Source: Mansonella perstans
Lineage: Eukaryota; Nematoda; Chromadorea; Rhabditida; Onchocercidae
DNA length: 64,000 nucleotides
NCBI GenBank assembly: GCA_037074765.1
Contig: JBAMDO010000164.1
Coordinates: 62,001-126,000, forward strand
Direction of reading: 5' to 3'
Positions within the stretch are counted from its first letter, which is position 1; each line of letters opens with the position of its first letter. The notes beneath the pieces are model-generated. The model had not been told where the DNA came from. It was given only the letters and a program-made list of their open reading frames with translations, and searched no databases. Positions 35,485-46,489 of the stretch are shown piece after piece. The translations under genes were made by a program, and so were the position numbers.

Positions 35485-35705
35485 TTGATCCTCCGTTAAT
35501 CCAGTTGTCCGGTTTATTTACATCCATCATTTAGCATCAGAAAGTAAGTAAGTTCATCGGCCATTGTTCATTGGTTATTGGTTATTTTTTTGGTCATTTT
35601 TGGACTTTCAATTTTTAAATTTGATCTGTTAATCCGGTTGGTGATGTTTATTTACATCCGTCATTTTGGCGTCAGGAAAGTAACTGTTGGTCGTTGGTCA
35701 TTGGT
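35485..35705. repeat. Two-copy tandem duplication, about 140 bp unit
   Basis: Both units contain GTTAATCC(A/G)GTTG, TTTATTTACATCC(A/G)TCATTT, (A/G)GC(A/G)TCAG and GGTCATT/GGTTATT words. Confidence 0.75.
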
Positions 35706-36250
35706 CATTTGCCACTTTTAACCGGAAAACTAAAAAAACCGGAAATTGCCAATTACTAATTAGTATGCTTCATATTTCACCTTTCTGCTTGATTCCTTGA
35801 TCCCAGTTGACAAGGAATCAGAAGGTCAGGATTGATTCAGCTGTTGAATCTTGAATCTGTCAATCTGTCGTCCGCCTGTCGTCCTCCTACGACATTATCC
35901 TGAATCTTACTACTGTCATCTGTTACAGAAAAATATTTGCATCGCCTATCTTTCCTTTGACAGTCGATCGTAAATGGCCACTGGTCATTTTTTTCTATCG
36001 TAATTTTTAAATCCAAATGTAATCTTCAAATTTAAAAGATTAAATATTTAAATGCTAGTGAATTCATTTTGATGCTGCTCCAATTTTGAGCAGCGAATCA
36101 GCGATCCTGAATAAATCCTATGAGCAGGGTATGGGTAATCCTATGGGCAGGTACAGGTAATCAAATAGGTAAAATGAACAATAAACACATGAGCCAGGTT
36201 GTGAGATAATTATTCACTCTATTACTAGTTTTTTCCCTTCCCTTTTCTAA
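35706..36250. other. AT-rich non-coding stretch
   Basis: Nothing I can name. Small duplications such as CCTATGAGCAGG(T)ATGGGTAAT / CCTATGGGCAGGTACAGGTAAT occur near 36117-36155, and GTCGTCCGCCTGTCGTCCTC near 35868. Confidence 0.4.
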
Positions 36251-36450
36251 ATATTTCAATTCTACGTGCATATTTATAATTCTACTGCATATTTTCAATA
36301 CAGTTATAAAGCTGATATAATTCTACGTGTCCATTTTCAGTGCAACTATGAAATTGAAGTAATTCCACGTGCATATTTTCAATATAATTATAAAATTGAT
36401 ATAATTCTACGTGGACATTTCCAAATACAATTGTGAAATTGACATTTGAC
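36250..36450. repeat. Four-copy array, about 60 bp unit (AATTC(T/C)ACGTG)
   Basis: Units share TAATTCTACGTG(C/T), ATATTTTCAAT, AC/ATAATTATAAA and TTGATA. The CACGTG-like ACGTG core recurs in nearly every unit. Confidence 0.8.
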
Positions 36451-36589
36451 AATTTTTTTCAATTTCTTGAAATGAAATTTTGTTGAATTTGCTCCAACAC
36501 AAATTTCAATTAAATTTGAAAGAGACATTTAATTGCCACTCATGCGACAATTATAGGGTCAATAAAACAGGCTCTATTAAATGTTATTT

Positions 36590-37480
36590 GTCAAATTCGT
36601 AATTCCAAAAATCTGTAATTCCAAAAATTCGTAATTCGTAATTCCAAAAAAAGCAAGTAACTCTCTAAATAAGTTTATTATATTAATAAGGCTGATTGAT
36701 TGAACTCTCTAATTAAGTTTACTATATCAATAAGGCTATTAGCCTTAAATGGTTAACGAATTGTCATCATGCTGCCATCACTTATCACATGTTTGTTCTG
36801 TAAGGACTCTGTGCCAGCTTAGAGGACGACGACATTGAAAGCGACATTCCATGGAAATCAACAGCTGATCATTCTTCGGCATTGTTTCAAAGTTTTGATT
36901 AGTGATTGGTTAATAAATTAATTGGCCTTCCTGATGCTTAATAAATTAATTGGCCTTCCTCTCATCCTGAGGTTGTCATTATTTATCACTATTTGTTGCC
37001 TTTTATCATTATTTGCTTCTACTTATCACTATTTTGATGGTGCTGGTGAGGAGCAACATGACCTCTGACACACCTCTATGGTAACTGTCACCTGTCACCA
37101 CTACCTGTCATCCACTATCTTGTGATGATCATGCTAATTAGAATGCTTTATGAATTAATTAACCTTCCTCTTTCACTCAGGTTATCACTATTCGGTGGTG
37201 ATAATAGGATAATATTTGAAAATGCAAATCCGTTTGGGTAGGGTAGGGATTGGTGGGCAAGCAAATCCGTTAGGGTAGGGATGGGTAGGCAAATCGGTAG
37301 ACAAATGGAACATGAATGGTTACAAAATTACAAAATAATTCACTTTTAAGAAAATGCAAATCCATTTAGTAGGGTAGGGATGGGTAGGGTGGGCAAATGG
37401 GTAGGCAAATAGAACATGGAATGGTTAATAACATTACAAAATCAAAATTCACTTTAATGTTCGCCTGCCAGGAAGATGTT
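36590..37480. other. Non-coding stretch with small duplications
   Basis: Contains doublets: CTCTCTAA(A/T)TAAGTTTA at 36661 and 36707, TTAATAAATTAATTGGCCTTCC near 36910-36960, and a GGTAGGGATGGGTAGGCAAA-type G-rich unit in two to three copies at about 37230-37410. No gene was seen. Confidence 0.5.
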
Positions 37481-37920
37481 GGAGCTATAAATCAAATCAT
37501 ATTTCAAAACATAATTATAATATTTTAATGGATTAAAGCTATAAATCAAATCATAATATTTTAAGGGGTAATCATAATATTTTAATGGATCTTACATAAT
37601 CATGATATTTTAATGGAACAAAGCTATAAATCAAAACATAATCGTAATATTTTAATGTATCATCAATATTCTATAAATCAAATCATATTTCAAAACATAA
37701 TAATCATAATATTTTAATGGATCAAAGCTATAAATCAAATCATAATCATAATATTTTAATGGATAATCACAATATTTTGATGGATCTTACATAATCATAT
37801 TATTTTAATGGAACAAAGCTATAAATCGAAACATAATCGTAATATTTTAAGGTATCATCAATATTCTATAAATCAAATCATATTTCAAAACACAGTAATC
37901 ATAATATTTTAATGGATCTT
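37480..37920. repeat. Higher-order AT array (ATAATCATAATATTTTAATGGA)
   Basis: About ten short units (CATAATATTTTAATGGAT) interspersed with AAAGCTATAAATCAAA(T/A)CATA. Blocks of units repeat with a longer period of about 180 bp, so this is an array of arrays. Confidence 0.85.
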
Positions 37921-38079
37921 GCAATGATGCATCATCATCATTCAATTCTTTGCTAACATCCAATCAGCCAATTCTCCGTACAATTTAATTCAATCTTTCA
38001 ATTTTGCATTTTGCAACACCCACGCAAAGAAATCTTTCTAAAACTATAGCAATTAATTATGTCTATTTCAGGGTATTTC

Positions 38080-38310
38080 CATTGCAAGTCACTTATTGTA
38101 TAGGGATATTATACTTATTGTATAGGTATCCATTCAATGCTTGCTATCATCCAATCAGCCAATTCCTTTCAACAATTTCAATTCAACCTTTCACTTTTTC
38201 ATTTTGCACTTATTGTACAGGTATTACTGTAGTTTACTTATTGTATAGGTATTGCAGTCTACTTATTATATAAGTATTAATTTCGTGTCTACTTATTGTA
38301 TAAGAATTAT
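38080..38310. repeat. Array of CTTATTGTATAGGTATT units
   Basis: About six copies of ACTTATTGTA(T/C)AGGTATT or diverged forms. Some are separated by an about 110-bp block beginning ATCCAATCAGCCAATTC that is itself doubled (37965 and 38150). Confidence 0.8.
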
Positions 38311-39160
38311 TAGTGACCATAGATGTGCAGTGCAGATGGACATATTGTAAATCTAAAGTTAAAATAGTAAAATATTAAACTTCAAGTTAGTTTGAAATCG
38401 AGTAATCGCTTTTCATTTCTAATTAATTAACCAATTGATTATCACCTTTCATTTCATCAGTTAAATTTAAAATTGTCACCACCCTTTAACAAATTGTTTT
38501 ACTGATTGTATGACTATTTTGGATCACATGCATTGCTTTGGTTTTAATTAATTATAAACAGCCAATATTAATTAATAAGTAACAATTAATAAGTGATTTT
38601 ATTACTTATAAGCAACCTCCAGTTAATTAACAATTAATAAGCCCCTTCAGGCCGATTTTATATTTAAAGGATATTGGTCGCTTGGTTACCTTTAAGCCGA
38701 ATAATATATTTAAACTGTCATATTGAAATCGAAATTTGCTACGCCCCCACTTAAATTGAATAATTGGGCAATCATTCTATAATTAGTCCTCGTCCTCTTC
38801 CAACAAAGCAGCACAGGCAACCTTTGCCAAAGCCGCCCGCAAATATGCGACAATTATAGCATTGAGAGAGAGGCTCGCGGATTAAATCTCTCTTTTTTAT
38901 TCCGTCTCTCTCTCTCTCTCTCTCTCTGCTCCGAAATTTCTTTTTTATGATTGCTTCTTGATGAATGATACACAATTATTGGCTATTAGGCATTCGATAG
39001 ATAAGTATTTGATAATAGTTTAAATTTAAATTTAAAATTTAGAAATTTAGTGTCACATAAGTGATTTACCTGGCAAATTTTTAATTTAATTACTTTAATT
39101 ACTGTCATTTAAGTTCAAATTTTAATTTTGATTTAATTTTCTAATTACTGTCACTTTTAA
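38311..39160. other. AT-rich non-coding stretch with a CT microsatellite
   Basis: Contains a TC run of about 11 units at 38905-38927. A short GC-richer patch at 38787-38875 (CAGCACAGGCAACC..CCGCCCGC) is not clearly coding on either strand. Confidence 0.5.
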
Positions 39161-39169
39161 TTACTGAAA

Positions 39170-39545
39170 TCCTCATTGATTTTGACGACCTCTCAGATTT
39201 TCTCTGAAAATTTTCTGGTTTTCCTCTGAGATTTTCTCTGGTGAATTTGATGACCTTTGAGATTTTCTCTGAGGTGAAAACCGATAATTTCCAAAGTTTT
39301 ACGCGACATTTCGGAAAATCTTTATATGCGATGACAACATACTGTAGTATAACCACAGAAAGAATACAGATTTGCTGGTGGATTAATGGAATTCGAATTC
39401 AAATTTTATAGAATTCAAATTCAAATTCAAATTTTATAGAATTCAAATTTGATAGAATTTTTTTGTAGAAATTTTGTAAAATTTTTACAGAAATTCTATA
39501 GAATATAATTTAAATTTTATATAATTCAAATTTAAACAAATTTTG
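39170..39545. repeat. Two adjoining short-unit arrays
   Basis: First, GATTTTCTCTGA(A/G) units at about 39195-39275. Second, GAATTCAAATT(C/T)(A)AA followed by TTTTATA units at about 39388-39540, with alternating GAATTC and ATAGAATT words. Confidence 0.75.
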
Positions 39546-40190
39546 AAAGAAATTTGCAATGTGTATGATGGATAACAATTGTCCAATAGCTGCAGTAATC
39601 CAGTAAGTCTGGATAGGTAGCCTTAATCCTAGATGGGTACCATAATCCTAAAAATCGGTCCTCCTTTGATTATTCAATGCTTATTAAGATTCGAATTACA
39701 GTGTTAAGAGGATCACTGTATTTTTACGTTTCCGTATTGTGAGTGTCAAATGTCCCCTGTCTCTGAAAATCCTAAAAAATCTCAGGAAATTTCCTTTAAA
39801 TTGTCAACTTTATTGATTGATTTATTTTCAGAAGCTCTGGTCACTGGTCATCTGGTCACTAGCCACTGGTTGGTGACATTGGTGACAACAACATCATATG
39901 TCTCAGATCGAATGCTATAATCCACAGCGTTGAACACATCTGTCCAATTCAGCATTCTAGGTTAGCGACACAGGCCAAATTTAGCAAGGCCAAGCCAGGC
40001 TAAGCAAACATTTGTTGGTAATTAGTAATTAGCATAATTATTGATTGTTGTGATCAGCTGATCAAGTTTGTCTTCTAACTAAAAAAAAAATTCCAATTAA
40101 TTCTTCCGGAATTCCAATTCCAAAAAAAATTCCTCCAGTTCCAAATAATTCCAATTAATATTCACGGAAACCCTTTTGAAAAATTATTGA
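39546..40190. other. Non-coding stretch with simple doublets
   Basis: No gene was seen. Contains TCACTGGTCATCTGGTCACT words near 39840 and TTCCAATTAATTC / TTCCAATTCC units near 40090-40160. Confidence 0.4.
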
Positions 40191-40625
40191 TTTTAATGAA
40201 TAATTTTAATTAGCAAGCAGTCAAATTTCTTTTCAAAAATTTTTTCGACTGCATTTCCTTGACCATTTTAATTAATTAATTTTAATTTTAATAGTTAATT
40301 TTAATTAACAAACTTGGAATTTCTTTTAAAAAAATTACCAGTGACATTTCATTGACTGTTTTAAATGATTAATTTCAATAATTAAAATTTCTTTTAAAAA
40401 ATTGCCAACGATATTTCATTGGCTGTTTTAATTGATTAATTTTAGTAATTAATTTTAATGAAACAGGCTTCAAATTTCCTTTTAAAACTTTAAGTTTCTT
40501 TTTAAAACGGTATTTCCTTGACTGTTTTAATTAATTAATTTCAATGAAACAAGGTTCAAATTTCTTTCTAAAACCTCAAATTTCTTTTTAATTTTCCAAC
40601 GACATTTCCTTTACTATTTTAATTG
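40190..40625. repeat. Tandem array, about 85-90 bp unit
   Basis: About five degenerate units with AAATTTC(C)TTTTAAAA, a GACATTTC(C/A)TTGACTGTTTTAA block and TTAATTAATTTTAAT. No coding potential. Confidence 0.8.
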
Positions 40626-40863
40626 ATTGATTATTGGGCTCATTAAAAGCAAATTGTCCCCAAACACTAATCCCATAATTTCGTCTCAATCTCTTTCTAC
40701 TAATTCAATGATTAAATTACCTGGAATTGGAGACAGGTAGGACAATCATCTTGAATCACACGTGCCATCAATTTTTGAAGAGCAATTATAGGATAATTTA
40801 AGTTTTGTACTGAACAAATTAGCCCGGATCAATGCGGCAATCACTTGACAATCGCTGGTGCCC

Positions 40864-40872
40864 CGCCCACGC
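40864..40872 (-). promoter_or_regulatory. EGR-type binding site, unit 1
   Basis: The minus strand reads GCGTGGGCG, the established consensus of the EGR/Zif268 C2H2 zinc-finger family. The sequence match is exact. Binding or function is inference, and there is no adjacent gene I can recognise. Confidence 0.4.
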
Positions 40873-40906
40873 ATCGGTGACAATCACTTGACAATCGGTG
40901 GTGCCC

Positions 40907-40915
40907 CGCCCACGC
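40907..40915 (-). promoter_or_regulatory. EGR-type binding site, unit 2
   Basis: Second exact GCGTGGGCG on the minus strand, 43 bp from the first, because the surrounding unit is duplicated. Confidence 0.4.
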
Positions 40916-40999
40916 ATGCATCATAATTTTATTGGATATTTTCTTGGATAAGTTAACTGTTACTATCGATTCATGTGATGTTGAAATATGGCCATCATT

Positions 41000-41365
41000 T
41001 GGTCATTTGGTCGTCCACGGCTGCCTTAATTAACGTTTCTTAATTATTTAATTAATAATTAGCGAAATAATCACTTACCACTTGCTCTTTTTCTGTTGAC
41101 CATTGGTCATCCATGGCTACTGCCTTTGTTTCTTAATTGATTACCAATTAATAATTAACAAAATCAAGCCTTATCACCTGCTTCTTTTCTGTTGACTTGA
41201 CCATTAGTCGGCTGCCTTAATTAACGTTTCTCAATTATTAATTAATAATCAGCCTTATCATTTGCTTCTTTTCTGTTGACTTGACCATTGGTCATCCATG
41301 GTTGCCTTTGTTTTTTCTTAATTATTAATTAATAATTAGGAAAATTATCCTTATCACTATTGACT
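41000..41365. repeat. Four-copy tandem array, about 85-110 bp unit
   Basis: Units share CATTGGTCATCCATGG, GCTGCCTTAATTAACGTTTC, TTAATTATTAATTAATAATTA, CTTATCAC and TTGCTTCTTTTCTGTTGAC. Confidence 0.85.
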
Positions 41366-41429
41366 ATTGAAACGGATCAAAGACTTCCGAAAGTGTCACA
41401 TTTGTTGTCATTTGTTTTGCCAGCAAAAC

Positions 41430-41522
41430 CCAACGACAGGTGACAATTTTGTAGTGACTGGTGACAATTTTAGTGACAATTTTAGGTGACAATTTGGTGA
41501 CAGTTTTAGGTGACAATTTTAT
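41430..41522. repeat. GTGACAATTTTAG units, 12-18 bp
   Basis: Six or so head-to-tail copies of (G)GTGACAATTT(TAG). This is a clear example of the TGACA word becoming a tandem repeat. Confidence 0.88.
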
Positions 41523-43050
41523 TAAGCTAAGCTAAGCCAGCAATGGAAACTAATATGTTTAGAGAAAAATTGCTAGCATTAAAATTCTCTAAAATTCCAA
41601 ATAAATAGAAGTTAGCCTTTCCACTCTCTGGAATTTAACTAATTAATTAGTAAATATCGGTCAATTAATTATAAAAAACTAATTAACTTTTCATTCCAAA
41701 TAAATTAAAATTTAGAAATGTCGTATCACTTTTTTTAGAGAGACATTTTGTTCTTGGCTAACTGACTAATCTCTCATCTCTCGAATTTAATCAGTTAATT
41801 ATTCCAGTGTAAATTACTGCCTTTAGTTTAATTTATAATTTTCGTGCTAATTGCTGTAGTATCAGCTGATTTTAATAGTTAATTAGCATTTATTGTAGCA
41901 TGAGCTGATTTTATTAATTAATCAGCATTTCTTGTATTGCCACTTGATTTAATTAGCGTTTATTAATTTTATCAATGTTCATTAATTAATTCATTAACTT
42001 AACCATTTCTCATCAGTTTTTTATTAATTTTATTATTATTTTTAATTATTTGTTATTTTTTACATTAATTGAATCCATTAATTAAATTCATTAACCATTT
42101 TTCCTCAGAGACTTCAATCATAGCTTTGAAATTCAAATCGGACTTTTATAAATCTTGTCACATTGATTTGTTACCTAACATCACAGGCAGTGCAACATTT
42201 CCTGCTTCCTGCGACTTTACGGTATATTTTTGTTGTATTCGAAAAAATATCTTAAGTGTGAAAGAGTGAGTATTTTGCGGAGGTCAGAGGTTAAACTGCA
42301 AACTGCATTTGGTGGAATATGCAAAAGTATTGGTCTATTGATCTCAAGTATTGATCTACTGATCAAGTATTGGCTCTCATTGATCTTTCTTTGAGCTTTT
42401 CCTGAACTTCCTAAACAAATCATCAAAAATTTACCTCCAATTTAAATTTGCCTACATCATGCAGTGGTCAATAGAAATTCAATAAATTTTAAGAGAATTA
42501 CAATCAAGAAATCAATAAATTCATTGAAATTTTTGATAAATTAATAAATTTTTATAAATCAATAAAATTTATTAAATTTTTATAAAGCAATTCAATGAAT
42601 TTTTGATAAATCAATAAATTTAATAAATTCAATCAATTTTTTATAAATTCAATAAATTTTCATAAAATTTTTTGAAACATCCATTTGCCTTATGTCTTGA
42701 CGCCTAAATAAGTGGCATGCATGCCTGACTGTCGTCTGTCAAAACAGCTGATTAAATAAAATTTATTAAATTTCGAAAAAATTATGGAACTATGATTGTT
42801 TGCTTAGTGAAAGGACTGTCACCCTTAGCCATCTTTTTAATTTAAATTATATTTGCACAGATGCTAATTGAAATTTGCACTTCCGAATGTAAAACAAACA
42901 TACGCACGCAGTTTTACTTAATGCACGTAGCATGTATGGCTTTACTTTTCAAATTTCAAAAGAGCATGTATAGCTGAATAGCTGTGACGAACGAAGTGCT
43001 TTTGATTTAATTTTTTTTAAATTTAATTTTATAAGTCTCTCTTTGCTAAT
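41523..43050. other. AT-rich non-coding stretch
   Basis: No gene is supported. Low-order repetition is seen: TTAATTAAT-type words near 41840-42080, TGATCTACTGATCAAGTATTG doublets near 42340, and ATAAATTTTTATAAATCAAT-type units at about 42480-42670. Open frames of 66-69 codons here are within chance. Confidence 0.45.
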
Positions 43051-43054
43051 GCCT

Positions 43055-43310
43055 TCCATTCATTCAATCAATCCATCGTTCAACCAGTCGATCGTTCAAT
43101 CGACCAATCGACTTTTTTAAATTTATTTTTATTAATCTTCTTGCTTATGTTTTACTCATTCAATCAATCAGTCGATCGACCCTTCAGCTATATATCTCAA
43201 TCATTCAATCAATCGATCGATCGTTCAGCTATATATCTGGATCATTCAATCATTCGATCGATCGTTCAGCTATGTATCTCAATCACTCAATCAATCGATC
43301 GTTTCAATCA
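43055..43310. repeat. Array of TCATTCAATCAATCGATCGATCGT units
   Basis: About five units of roughly 40-60 bp combine CATTCAATCAATCGATCGATCG with TTCAGCTATATATCT. The ATCGATCGAT cores are palindromic. Confidence 0.85.
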
Positions 43311-43311
43311 A

Positions 43312-43560
43312 TAGGACATTCAGGCCAACAGCCATAATTTAACTTCTAAATAGGGACTATTAGTAGTGTGAAACGATATAGAACAATCATAAGACATACA
43401 GATCAACAGCCATAATTTCTAAATAAGGAGTAGTAGTAGTGATGGAACGATAAGGCCAAGACATTCACGCCAACAGCCATAACTTCTTGATAGGAACTAG
43501 TAGTGTACGGAATGGTATAGGCCAAGACATTCAGGTCAGCAGCCATAACTTGTTTTATTT
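43312..43560. repeat. Four-copy array, about 60 bp unit
   Basis: Units share GACATTCAGG/CCAACAGCCATAA, TTTCTAAATAGGGA / TTCTTGATAGGAA, CTAGTAGTGT and AACGATA(TA)G. A diverged fifth copy extends toward 43720. Confidence 0.8.
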
Positions 43561-43764
43561 TCTTGGCCACCTAAATTTCCACTCTTCAGTGTCCACTATG
43601 AAGTACTTTAGTATTTTTCCAGCGGTAACTAAATGTCCTCACAGAAATTTATTCTTCGTCAAAGAAGACGGCCAACGATAAAACAGGCTAGGTTAACCAT
43701 TCAGGTCAGTCATAACTTCTTGGCCGCCTGAATGTTCAGTCTTGATCTCCTTCCTTTTCTAATC

Positions 43765-43885
43765 ATAAGAGTATATGCGGCACGTACAACGTTTTACTAA
43801 AAAGCACGTATAGCTTCACTTTCAAATAATAAGAGTGTGTTTGGCACGTACGATGTTTTACTAAAAAGCACGTAGCATTTTTCAA
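43765..43885. repeat. Two-copy tandem duplication, about 70 bp unit
   Basis: GGCACGTAC(A/G)(A/C/G), GTTTTACTAAAAAGCACGTA and a TTCAAATAATAAGAGT block are repeated in order. Confidence 0.82.
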
Positions 43886-44149
43886 CGGTCATTAAATGTC
43901 CTCAGAAAGAAATTTATTACCTTCGTTTAGAAAAGGGAAGATGGATTGATTTTTTTCAAATAATTCAAAAAATTTTCTCATAATTATCGTAATCTGCTAC
44001 GCGCAATTATTCAATCTATGTGCAATTATTCAATCTACGGGCAATTAATTCAATTTTTCTCATCAATTTGAGGATTTGAAAATGAGAAGAGAGCAATGTC
44101 CATTCATTGTCCACAATAACAGCCATTGTCCATTCGAATGTTTTCAAAT

Positions 44150-44600
44150 CCTCGTGTCGTTTGCACTAATATGATGACAGTTTTATCCACTTAATCACTA
44201 TAATCTCTATAACAGATCATGTAACACGTAGTGATTGCTATGTGACCCTTGATTTGATAATATCCAGTAATTCGGTGTCCATCCAATGTCCTCACAAATA
44301 ATAGCTTCTCGTGTCGTTTACATTAATATCAATGACAATTATATCCACTTAATCACTATAACAGATCATGTAATACATAGTGATTGCTGGGTGACCTTTG
44401 GCCCTTGATAATGTCCAGTAATTCTCAGTGTCCAATGTCCCCACAAATAATAGCTGCTCGTGTCGTTTACATTAATATCGATGACAATTTTATCCACTTA
44501 ATCACTAACAATCAAGATCATGTAATGCGTTGTAATTGCTATGCGTGACCTTTAAACCTTGAACTTTTACTTGAACAAATAATAATAGCTATGCGTTTGA
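44150..44600. repeat. Three-copy tandem array, about 150-157 bp unit
   Basis: Units starting near 44152, 44309 and 44458 share CTCGTGTCGTTT, CATTAATAT, ATGACA(A/G)TT, ATATCCACTTAATCACTA, AGATCATGTAA, GTGATTGCTA, GTGACC and CACAAATAATAGCT. The two full downstream units are about 85 percent similar by eye. Confidence 0.9.
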
Positions 44601-44849
44601 GAAAGCAGCGCTCACCACATACATACAAGCCTTCTACCTCTCTTATTTTCTTAAAAATATTCAAAGGAGAGATAAAATGTAAAACTACAAATGTCAGCTG
44701 TCATCAAGTTCAAAGTTCAAAGTTCAAATAGACGTGTCATTTTGTGATGGTGAAAAGCAAACTTTTGTTGTTCAGAATCACCAGAACTTGACAAAAATGG
44801 AATTTGACAATTTTTTTTTTTGGTAAATTTAAAATTTCAAAAAATTTAC

Positions 44850-45600
44850 TGAAACTTGTGATAATTTTGATAAATTTCAAGAATTAATCAGTAGGCAATT
44901 TCATAATTGTCATCAATTTCTCGTTTAAAGAACACAGTGTCACTCTCTCCCTCTCTGTTTCCCTTTGTCTCTTTCTATCTCTCTGTCTATCTCCGTCTCT
45001 TTTAATTTCGATAAATTTCAAAAATTAATTAGTAGGCATTTCATAAGTGTCATCAATCTCTCGTTTAAAGAACACCGCGTCATTTTCTCCCGTCCCTTTC
45101 TCTCTATCTGTCTATGTCCCTCTCTGTCTCTTTCAACTGTGACAAATTTTTTTCTGATAAATTCAAAAATTAATTAGTAAGCAATTTCATAATGGTCAGC
45201 AATCTCGTTTAAAGAGAACGCAGTGTCTCTCTCTGTTTTTTTTTAATTTTTTAAAAATTTATCTCACTCTCTCTCTCTGCCCCTCTTTATAACTCTCTCT
45301 GTCTATCTCTCTGCAACTCTGTCTCTCTCTTTGTCTCTTTTAACTATAACAAATTTTTTTCTGATAAATTCGAAAATTAGTTAATTGGCATTTCATAATT
45401 GTCATCAATCTATCGTTTAAAGAGCACAGTGTCACTCTCTCTCCCTCTCTCTCTCTCTCTGTCACGCTCTGTCACCCTCTCTGTTTCTTGTGATAATTTT
45501 GATAAACTTCGATAAATTTAAAAATTAATTAGTGGACAATTTCATAATTTTCATCAATTTCGTTTATAAAGAACACAGTGTCACTCTCTGTCTGTCTTTC
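44850..45600. repeat. Five-copy array whose units each end in a CT-rich microsatellite
   Basis: Units begin near 44868, 45009, 45155, 45361 and 45510 with GATAAATTTCAAAAATTAAT(T/C)AGT, then GGCA(A)TTTCATAA(T/G)TGTCATCAAT, CTCGTTTAAAGA(A)CAC(A/C)G(T/C)GTCA, and a CTCTCTCT/CTGTCTCT tract of variable length. Period 140-205 bp. Confidence 0.9.
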
Positions 45601-45779
45601 TCTACCTCTTTTAAAACGATTTAAAACTGCATCGGTGGTTAAAGAGTTAGAAAGTGGAATTGACAATTAGTGAGGGTGACATACCTGTCACTGTCACACT
45701 GTCACATTGTCACCGCTCATTGTCGCATTGTCACAGTATCGTGGAGATCCTTTGATCTATCCGACAGGTAGGTACAGAT

Positions 45780-45950
45780 ACAATCATCTGTCAACTCTGT
45801 CCTTTGTCCCCTGTCTTCTGTCAACTCTGTCCCTGTCATACTGTCAACTCTTCCTCTGTCCTCTGTCAACTCTGTCTTCTCTGTCTTCTGTCAACTCTAT
45901 CACACTGTCAACTCTGTCCTCCGTCATCCTGTCCTCTGTCCTTTGACCTT
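45780..45950. repeat. CTGTCAACTCTGTCCT short-unit array
   Basis: Ten or more head-to-tail copies of TGTCAACTCTGTC / CTCTGTC(C/T)TCTGTC. Confidence 0.88.
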
Positions 45951-46079
45951 ATTCATTGAATTTCTTAAAGGATGGAACTCCAAGTGAAAGCTAAATCTCT
46001 ACCTCTCTCTACGGTAATCTCCCTCTGATTGATCTGATTGATCCCTGAATCGATCTTAATTGATCTTTATGCATACTCT

Positions 46080-46410
46080 TTAATTAGATACTAATCACCT
46101 AGGTTTTCTGGACTAATCCTGATTAATTCAGGATTAATCCAGGATCATTTCTTCTCTTTCTTCTAATTAATTCAGGATTAATTCAGGATTAAATTCTTCT
46201 CTATCTTCTGATTAATTCAGAATTAATTCAAGATCATTTCTTTTCTATTTTCTGATTGATTCAGGATTAATTCAAAATCATTTCTTCTCCGTCTCCTGAT
46301 TAATTCAGAACCAATTCAGGATCATTTCTTCTCTTCATTTCAGGATCAATCAATTTCAGGATCATTCCCTCTCTCGTCATTTCAGGATCAAATCCTTCTC
46401 TATCGTTATT
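46080..46410. repeat. Array of about 48 bp units (TGATTAATTCAGGATTAATTCA)
   Basis: About seven units with GATTAATTCAGGATTAATTC(A)GGATCATTTCTTCTC, a TCTATCTTC or GTCTCC block between units, and shortening toward the right end. Confidence 0.88.
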
Positions 46411-46489
46411 TCTCCTCCCAGTCATCCCGGTAATCTCGCGGTAATGTCACTTATCACTTTTGTCACTTTCATTACCCTGAAGATGAGTA

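Larger units (their letters stand above)
40838..40918. repeat. Exact-period 43-bp duplication containing GC boxes
   Basis: CAATCACTTGACAATCG(C/G)TGGTGCCCCGCCCACGCAT occurs at 40838 and again at 40881 with a 43-bp period. It is markedly GC-richer and better conserved than surrounding arrays, and each unit carries the zinc-finger-type site listed next. Confidence 0.92.
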
